From assembly GCF_009870125.1 (NCBI RefSeq), contig NC_046681.1:11731001-11795000 (forward strand): a stretch of 64,000 bases of DNA, written 5' to 3'. Below the pieces are notes generated by a model. That model made no database searches. It was not told the DNA's origin and was given only the letters and a program-made list of their open reading frames with translations. Position 1 is the stretch's first letter; each line of letters starts with the position of its first letter. Made by a program: the position numbers and the translations under genes. This stretch comes from Drosophila pseudoobscura (taxonomy: Eukaryota; Arthropoda; Insecta; Diptera; Drosophilidae). Below, in pieces: positions 57,601 to 64,000 of this stretch.

Positions 57601-58344
57601 TACGCACCAAAAATATCTAAAATTGTAAAATTATTAAAAAAAATCTGTTCCAATCATCTATTCCTTAAAAAACCTAGCCATTTATAAAGCCCAAACATCA
57701 TCAGAAAAAACTGTTCTCAAACAATTCAATTGATAAAAGAAGAAAAAAAGAACCTGCCTTAATGAAGACAAATCCAGATTTAGTTACTTCCCTTCCATTC
57801 CATTCCATTCCGTTCTGTTCCAATATTCCACCTCAACTTGTCGATAGAGCCGCCACGGGCTAAGCTGCAGTCCGAACGACAAACCAACCGCCGGCGTACA
57901 GAAGATAAACCCCTCAGCCCTCACCCCTCTCACCGCAGACAGCATGCAAAAATTCGTGGACATTTTTTTGGGCTTTTTTTTGTGTATTTTTTCTATACCA
58001 GAAAGCTGGTCCGGCCGAACGGTACGGAACCGGACCTGGAGCCACAACCAAACATTTTGTTTGTGCAAAAATTTTGTGTGATTTCCCCACGGAAATTGAT
58101 GATGGTGTTTGCTGAGTCGCAAACGTGTTGGAGGAGTTAAGCGGAGAGCGGAGCAGGACGAGCAGTCGAAGGGCGATGGGCGATGGGCCCACCTACAGTG
58201 AATTTGTCATTTCCAGTTCTAAACGTGCGGACAAACAGTCGATCCGGCCGGGAGTGTGGACTCTGGACTGCGGGAGTCAAAGCCAAGCCTGCTCAATGAC
58301 GATTCGGTGTGCGTTGGTTCTAGAGGTGACATCGTGATGGCTGT

Positions 58345-58358
58345 GACTATCGATAGTC
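58345..58358. promoter_or_regulatory. 14-bp palindrome with DRE core
   Basis: GACTATCGATAGTC is a perfect palindrome containing TATCGATA, the DREF site and an overlapping pair of BEAF-32 CGATA cores. No gene start is recognised within 3 kb, so it may be a boundary or a promoter of an unseen transcript. Confidence 0.45.
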
Positions 58359-58359
58359 G

Positions 58360-58490
58360 AATGCTTTGAATGGACTGTACTTTGAAAGTGATTATTGTTT
58401 ATAAAAGATTGAGCCTTAGTAAATTATGATTATCCGCCATCAAAAAATATACCCATTATGGAATGCTTTGAATTGACTGTACTTGAAACA
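58360..58490 (+). repeat. 28-bp direct repeat, about 100 bp apart
   Basis: GAATGCTTTGAATGGACTGT at about 58360 and GAATGCTTTGAATTGACTGT at about 58461, both continuing ACTT-GAAA. A short local duplication just right of the DRE palindrome. Confidence 0.65.
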
Positions 58491-59810
58491 CAGAAATCTG
58501 AATGATTTTAGAAGAGATTAAGAATTGATCAACATATCCTCTCCAAAAAATATTTACAAAATCTACCATACACGATTCTTGTCCATCCGCAGGACATTGG
58601 CTCATTCGTTCGTACTGTTTGCACGGATGTCAGCAGCCATAACAACGAGTAGGAGAGCCAAGGATTCGCTGTGGCACAGGCACTAGGCACCAGGCACCAG
58701 ACACCAGGCACAAGAGCACAGTGTGTGTCGCTTTAACAAACCGGAAGTTACATGCGATGTAATGAAAAACGACAGAGCGGAAGTAGCAATGGGGGGGTGT
58801 CCTTTCGGCCCCTCACACCAGAACCAATAGGATGACGAGGGTCCAGGACCCTGTCCAGAATCACGGGGCCAGAGATTGTGCGTTTGTTCGGCAGTGGCAG
58901 CAGCAGCAGCAGCGACTGGTGGCAACTGGATCTCTGTGAGTGGGTTTGCTTTAACGCTGCTGCTGCTGCTGGTATTTATAGACAATTGGTTCGTGATTGT
59001 TGACAGCGTGGAATTCTCCATGGACATGGACACGGACATGGGCATCGGCGACTCTCAGTATCGACTCTCGACTCTCGACTCTCTGCATAGGCAATTTTTT
59101 TCCGCCTATGCCTCATAAAAATGCCACGAAATATGGTTTGGGGATGGACAGAGGCAGGGCTGGCGCCAGGAAATAGCGTGGCAGTTTCCATTCGATTCTG
59201 GCAATTGATTTAGGCCCCGCGGACAAATCCAGGCCAGATTTCGGGCTGGAAAATCCACTTTCAAACACGGAATTTCGCAAAAGCCCATGGGGAAATGATT
59301 TTAATTGGGATAAATTCTGCACAGATTCAATGTTTGCTGGTATCTCCACTTATTTGAATATCTCTAGGGGTGGTCTCGGAGCTCGGAGGTCGGACCCTCA
59401 TCTAATGGAGAGAAAATAAGCCACTGTGAGCTTCTGATCATGGAAATGGATACATTCTTGGGAAGATGACCCCCCGGCCTTATCAGGGGATTCTTTAATG
59501 AGAGTATTCTCTAAATGAGTCTAGTTTTTGTGGGCGGATTGCAGGGGCCTTCCTCTTGGCTTTCCTAAGTCCAGCGATTCTTTGAATAATTGTTTGAGAT
59601 GGTTAGAGACCCTCTTTTCACCTTCTACAAAGGTTTTCCCAGGTAAAAAACTTTGGAATGAAAGAGAAAATACTAAGAGATGCTGTCTTTTACAACGTTT
59701 GGAAGGAACCAACGAGTTGTCCCTTTTAATATTTTAAATGAAAATATTTCTCTAATTTTTAAAAAGTTTTGGCTTGTCTTTCGGTTATTACTCATATCGG
59801 CGCAAGAGCA

Positions 59811-59934
59811 GCGAGTGGAACGAAGGAGCAAAGCGAGTGGAACGAACGAGTAAAGCGAGTGGAACGGACGAGTAAAGCGAGTGGAACGGACAAGTAAAGC
59901 GAGTGAGTCGAGGGTTGGCGCATCGAGTGCGCAG
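59811..59934 (+). repeat. 22-bp minisatellite, five copies
   Basis: GCGAGTGGAACGGACGAGTA-type units start at 59811, 59833, 59855, 59877 and 59899. The array closes with GCGAGTGAGTCGAGGGTTGG, CGCATCGAGTGCGCAG, nearly the same end as the 34-bp array at 31044-31257. Confidence 0.85.
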
Positions 59935-61579
59935 GGGACAGGCATATAATCTGCTGTAGTAGTGACCATTTTGCAGTGTGCCAATTCACAATTTGCATAT
60001 TTATTGTGTCCGTACCTCTCGCTCTCTCGCTCTCTCTCTCTCACACCCTCTTTCCCTCTCTCTGTCTGTACGAGCATCGCTCTCTCTTTTAGCTGTATCT
60101 CAAAATCTATTCATTGGTAAGTGCTTTTCCAAGTTGGTTTGCTCTGTTTAATGAACTGAACATTGAAGAAATTATATTTTGCCAAACAAGCAGGCAACAG
60201 GGAGAAATATCCACGCACACGCACACACTCGCACACACACACAAGACACACAGATACACGTGCGGAAATATTTATAGAGATACAGACGGAGAGCGACACA
60301 CTCGGAGATACACACAGTTTAATTTTTGCTTGTCAAGCTTAATTTGCGCTTGAATGCATTGCACCCCACCCCCACCCCCACCCCCACTTGGAATGAGTGT
60401 GCCTTTTTGTGGGAGTGTGTGTGTGCTTTGGATTGCATGCACGAATGACAGGACAGGACACGGCAGAAAATGCCACAAGGAAAAGAGAGAGGGGGGCAGA
60501 GGAAGAGCGACACAAAACAAATCCACTCCAATTCCATCAGAACCCATCCTACAGTCAGGATTTGTGTATGTATTTCTTTTTTTTTTGTGGGGCCACAGCT
60601 CATATTTGTACGGCGGCCGAACTAGGCAATGCCATTAGAGTAAATGTTAGTCAGAGACCAGCAATACAATACATACCGTACAGTATATTATCAATGTATC
60701 TATGTATCTCTGTATCTCTGTATCCCTGTATCCCTGTTGATTGGTGCACAAAAATCGTATATTTGATGGAGATTTGATCTGCTCTGGGTCAGGAGATATC
60801 TTATCCCCCTCACCCCCCCCTTGGAGGAGCCTGGCTAATGTAAAATTCCGCCAAAAGGTAAGCGCACTTTAGCCAATTTCTGTAGCAGAATACGATGAAA
60901 TAAACACCAAGCACTAATGCGCATTGATTTTCACATTTCCACTGGCATCATTTTCCATTGTTATTCAGACTTCTCCTGCCCCCCCCGACTTCGATGCTCC
61001 ACTAATAGCAACGGATGTGGTTAAAAGCATTTGCCTGGTCTACCTTTTTCATAGACCATTAAATTTGCATTTGCTGACGCTGACGCTGACTGGCGCGATT
61101 GTCAGCCCTCTCCATCTTCATCTCCATTTCCCACTGGAGACGTGGCATACCAAAAAAAAAAACAAAAAAAAAACCTGGGAAAAAGTTTACTAAATATTTA
61201 AGAAGGAGAACATCTAATGTAACTCTTAAGTAAATTTAAACGAAATATAAAATATAACAAAATAGATAATATATATTTGAAAAAAACTTTCCAGAGACAG
61301 TTTGAATTTTGGGAGTGAAAATAAAACCCAACGAATCATCTTTTCTCGATTCAGAACTAGAAGATTGTATGCTGGATAGCCCCAGCGTGTCCCAAGGTTC
61401 CGATATTTCTGGTATTTTCCTTTAGGGGCCCGTAAAACGATGATCGTTAAAATTAAGCTAAAAAATTCCAAAAAAAAAAACCATCACTTACGTTAAGTTG
61501 ATTTTATGACAGGACTTCTTTGATTTGGCTTGATTTTTTGCTTATAAAAAATATAAGAAGATATATATAATGTTTGCAG

Positions 61580-63038
61580 CTACTTTTTGGTTAAATATTT
61601 CTGTATAAACTGCCAATAAGTGGGCGTGGCAGGTTCTCTAAACAGCAGCCTCACATAGACCAACAATGCCAGCAGCAAAACTGTCATATTGATTATAAAT
61701 GAAGCCGTTACAAGAAGACGGATGGTACCTTTTGGTATTGATATATCGAAGAATTTGATACTCCTATTGGTCTTTAGGCCCTCAAGCTCTTGGCGCAGTT
61801 CTTTGACGAGCTTCAACGATGATTGGATCGCCTTGAGGGTGTCTTCGTTTTGGACCAAGCAGCTTCGCAAGAGGCTCTTCTCGGCCTCAGATTTTAGTTC
61901 AATTACAGCCAATTCCTTTGAATTATGCTCCACCTGCGGTTTCAAGATTTCACCTAGAATATTGTATCTTTTTAGTGGTATACTAAGAGTTTACCTTTGA
62001 ACGTGTATCCTTCAACTCAAAGTAATTCGTTTTGCTTTGATTCAGCTTTTTTATGACACAATTGCCTTTGGAGTCCGTTTTCTGTATAAAATTGGGATTT
62101 TCATATATCACGGTCAGATCTTTTGCCAGGTTATTGTTTTCACTGGAACTTGAGGGTTTCTCGTCTCCAACGAATGCAGATTTCGGATCATTCTGATGGG
62201 ATTCCCCTAAGGAGTAGGTGCTGTTATTGGGCAAAGGTTCTTTGGCTTTGGCTTCGGTTTGAGACTTTTTTAGATCATTGATTTCCATCTCCATTCGTTC
62301 GGCACGTTCTTTCATCAATTTCTCTTTGGAGGTCAATGGGGTTTTCTTTTTTTTACGAACTCCTATTTCTTTCCTCGATTTATACGAGGAGGCGCCAGTT
62401 CCAGCTCCAGTTCCAGGTCCTAGACGTTGCAAGTTCTTGGGGCTATCGACCGGCTTAACAGTGTCTAGTCCTGCGGCCTCCTGTAGCCTACGGAGGCTCT
62501 TTCTACTCCATTTGCTGGCAGTTGTCGGATTCATTAGGCATTCCCTAACATTGAAGGCTGTTTGAGAGCCGCTTTGTTCCGCCACAGCATTCAGGAGTTT
62601 CGTGGAATTCCACAGCTCCATGGATCCAATGCTCTCCTCTTCGGGTTCTTCGGGTATCGTCGGTAGCTTGGGCGGCTTGGATACCTTCGTTTTTGTATTC
62701 CCCCTGTTCTTATTCTCTTTGCTGGGAAACTTGGGATTGAAGTAATTATCCATGTCTATGCCCATTTTCTGTATGTATTTCTTCTGCACACCGATTACCT
62801 CCGAGTCGGTGGTCACCCACATGGTTTGCTCATCCTCCGTCAGCCTGTATCTGGTTCTGTTCACATCCTGGCCGATCGGCAGCTTCCCCAGCTTGGGTCT
62901 CATGCCATGGTCTATGATGTTTGGTCGCCGGCGGCCAACACGTATGGATTCATCGGCCACTGCGAGGCAGTCTCCTGAGGTGTCCTGTCGTTTAGGCATT
63001 GCTACTTCACTTGGAAACAATATATATCTCGTGGGCAT
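61580..63038 (-). CDS. Basic coiled-coil protein with C-terminal membrane anchor
   Basis: Two exons, complement(61995-63038) and complement(61580-61933), joined by a 61-nt phase-0 intron (AAG|GTAAAC...ACCGCAG|GTG); 465 residues. No N-terminal signal. A conserved-looking block lies at about 45-105 (RYRLTEDEQTMWVTTDSEVI; YIQKMGIDMDNYFNPKF), then a Pro/Glu stretch (about 120-136), a basic region KSRKEIGVRKKKKTPLTSKE (about 220-239) and a charged helix (to about 268). Exon 2 encodes a coiled coil (about 358-402) and one membrane segment at about 421-446 (LLVTASFIINMTVLLLALLV), leaving about 19 residues beyond. The topology suggests a tail-anchored or inner-nuclear/ER membrane protein with its N-terminus in cytosol or nucleus; this is inference. 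Family not recognised. The first ATG in frame is 63038; a second Met (MPKRQDT, 62999) is an alternative start. Confidence 0.75.
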
Positions 63039-64000
63039 GCTAGGCAAGACGTGCTTTGTTTTTGTGTGTCTATGTGGTTTTTGGGAAGACTAGTTGATGT
63101 TATTCAAAAACGGAAAAACCTCTTTCGACCGGACGGAGATCTCTTTAAAGCCTTCCACCATACCACGCGGCACGTGCCCCCCATTCCCATTCCCATTGTA
63201 CATATAAATCGAATCGAATCGAATCGAAGTCCCGGGGAATGCGCATGGAATGGGTATTGTCGACATCTGCTTCTGGTCTGGCGAACACATGAATCATTCA
63301 TGAATCGTTTTGGCACAAATGCAAATCGTGCAAATCTTTACAACAAACAAATGCCGCCCCACCACTCCTGCAAGGGGGGGGGGGGGGGGTGAAGGGGGGA
63401 CAGTAGGGAAAAACGCGAGCTAAACAATGTAAAATGTAAAATGTTAAATAATTATTTAAAACAGTCGACTGGGGGGTGGGGGTGGAGAACAATAAAATGT
63501 TAACTGTTTACTTTTTGGAAAATTTATGGCCTAATGCAGCTGGCACTGGCACTCCCCTCCCCCCCTCCTGCAGATCCCTTGGGCTCTTCAGCCTTTGATT
63601 TAAGCAAAAAAAAAAAAAAATCATTCACACTGCGGGTTTGTGTAAATATGCAACACTGGCCGGCAAAACAAGGCTTTAATACAAACAATATCAATAGGTC
63701 TAAATATTTAATATTCCGCTCAACCGAAAGTGATGATTGGTGTTGCCACGAGGTTGGTTCTGGTCTGAAAGCCCTGTTTAACAGTTTAACAATCAAATCA
63801 AAGGGTCGGCCACAATAATCACAGAGAAGAAGTAAATATGTAAACTGCCAAATCGTGGCATTAAATTAAATAACACCCACGGGCAGAGTGCACACAAATA
63901 AACAAACAGAGAACACACGCACAGAAATCTAGAGCCACATATGGCCCAGGGTCTTGAAATTTTAAGGCCACCCAAAAACCGAAAAATGCAAAAAAAAAAA
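63039..64000. other. Upstream flank with simple repeats
   Basis: Promoter side of the minus-strand gene; no TATA or DRE recognised. ATCGA repeats lie at about 63209-63227, a G-run at about 63376-63390, a C-run near 63556 and an A-run at 63606-63619. No further gene seen. Confidence 0.5.

Larger units (their letters stand above)
54584..61579. other. Gene-free interval with simple repeats
   Basis: Holds (CT)n at about 54655-54682, AATAAATA repeats at 55170-55340, (TGC)n at about 55949-56002, AT-rich DNA at 56930-57620, (CAG)n near 58898-58915, GGACATGGACA repeats near 59020, CTCGACT repeats near 59064, (CT)n near 60018-60042, CACCCC repeats near 60366-60386 and CTGTATC repeats near 60708-60735. 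Frames across these are compositional. Confidence 0.5.

Noticed and set aside
1-64000. tRNA, snRNA or rRNA genes
   Set aside because: No B-box-like GGTTCGANTCC or other RNA gene signature was noticed on reading; absence is not proven without a covariance-model search.

Overview
This is nuclear DNA of a fly of the genus Drosophila. The evidence is two proteins that match Drosophila genes (a CSN1a-like COP9 signalosome subunit and an Msp1/ATAD1-type AAA ATPase like CG4701), spliceable introns of 58-70 nt, DRE core-promoter motifs, a DINE-1/mini-me type element, and very abundant CA/GA/poly-G simple repeats. The abundance of microsatellites would fit the obscura group, but the species cannot be fixed from the sequence. 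The window is gene-poor: about eight credible protein genes plus a few relics, separated by up to 12 kb of AT-rich and simple-repeat DNA. Most of the many short open frames are chance frames in repeats.

Layout. 1.8-3.0 kb: intronless CSN1-like gene (+). 5.3-6.5 kb: mitochondrial/peroxisomal AAA ATPase (-). 9.5-10.6 kb: two divergent genes for small secreted proteins, each with a 4-6 codon first exon and a phase-0 intron. A third gene of the same design lies at 18.95-19.29 kb (-). Between them are a 1.1-kb DINE/mini-me element (11.76-12.84 kb), a 27-copy 28-bp minisatellite (13.04-13.77 kb) and a 1.4-kb DNA transposon with perfect 16-bp terminal inverted repeats (17.06-18.47 kb). A Tc1-like end and a dispersed short repeat (three copies in the window) are also present.

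25.3-26.2 kb and 37.7-38.9 kb: two young BTB-BACK (BTBD9-like) paralogues sharing a 5' leader intron. The first has lost the C-terminal F5/8C-like domain and the second keeps one. The second lies in a roughly 2-kb segment whose left and right flanks are found joined, without the gene, at 41.7-41.9 kb, so an apparent empty site or deletion product is present in the same window. An 11-fold cluster of the BEAF-32 core motif CGATA lies 1.4 kb upstream. 39.2 and 40.6 kb hold relics of a BEL/Pao-like zinc knuckle and a Helitron-type ORF with one in-frame stop.

41-53.7 kb holds only repeats, including a four-copy 200-270 bp tandem repeat and a strong G-quadruplex tract. 53.7-54.25 kb: a small repeat-bearing acidic protein gene with a CAGTAG tandem acceptor that decides whether the protein stops at once or gains 24 residues. 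61.6-63.0 kb: a two-exon gene for a basic, coiled-coil, C-terminally membrane-anchored protein (-). The genes show no shared pathway. The local themes are duplicated genes, small lineage-restricted secreted proteins and repeat turnover.
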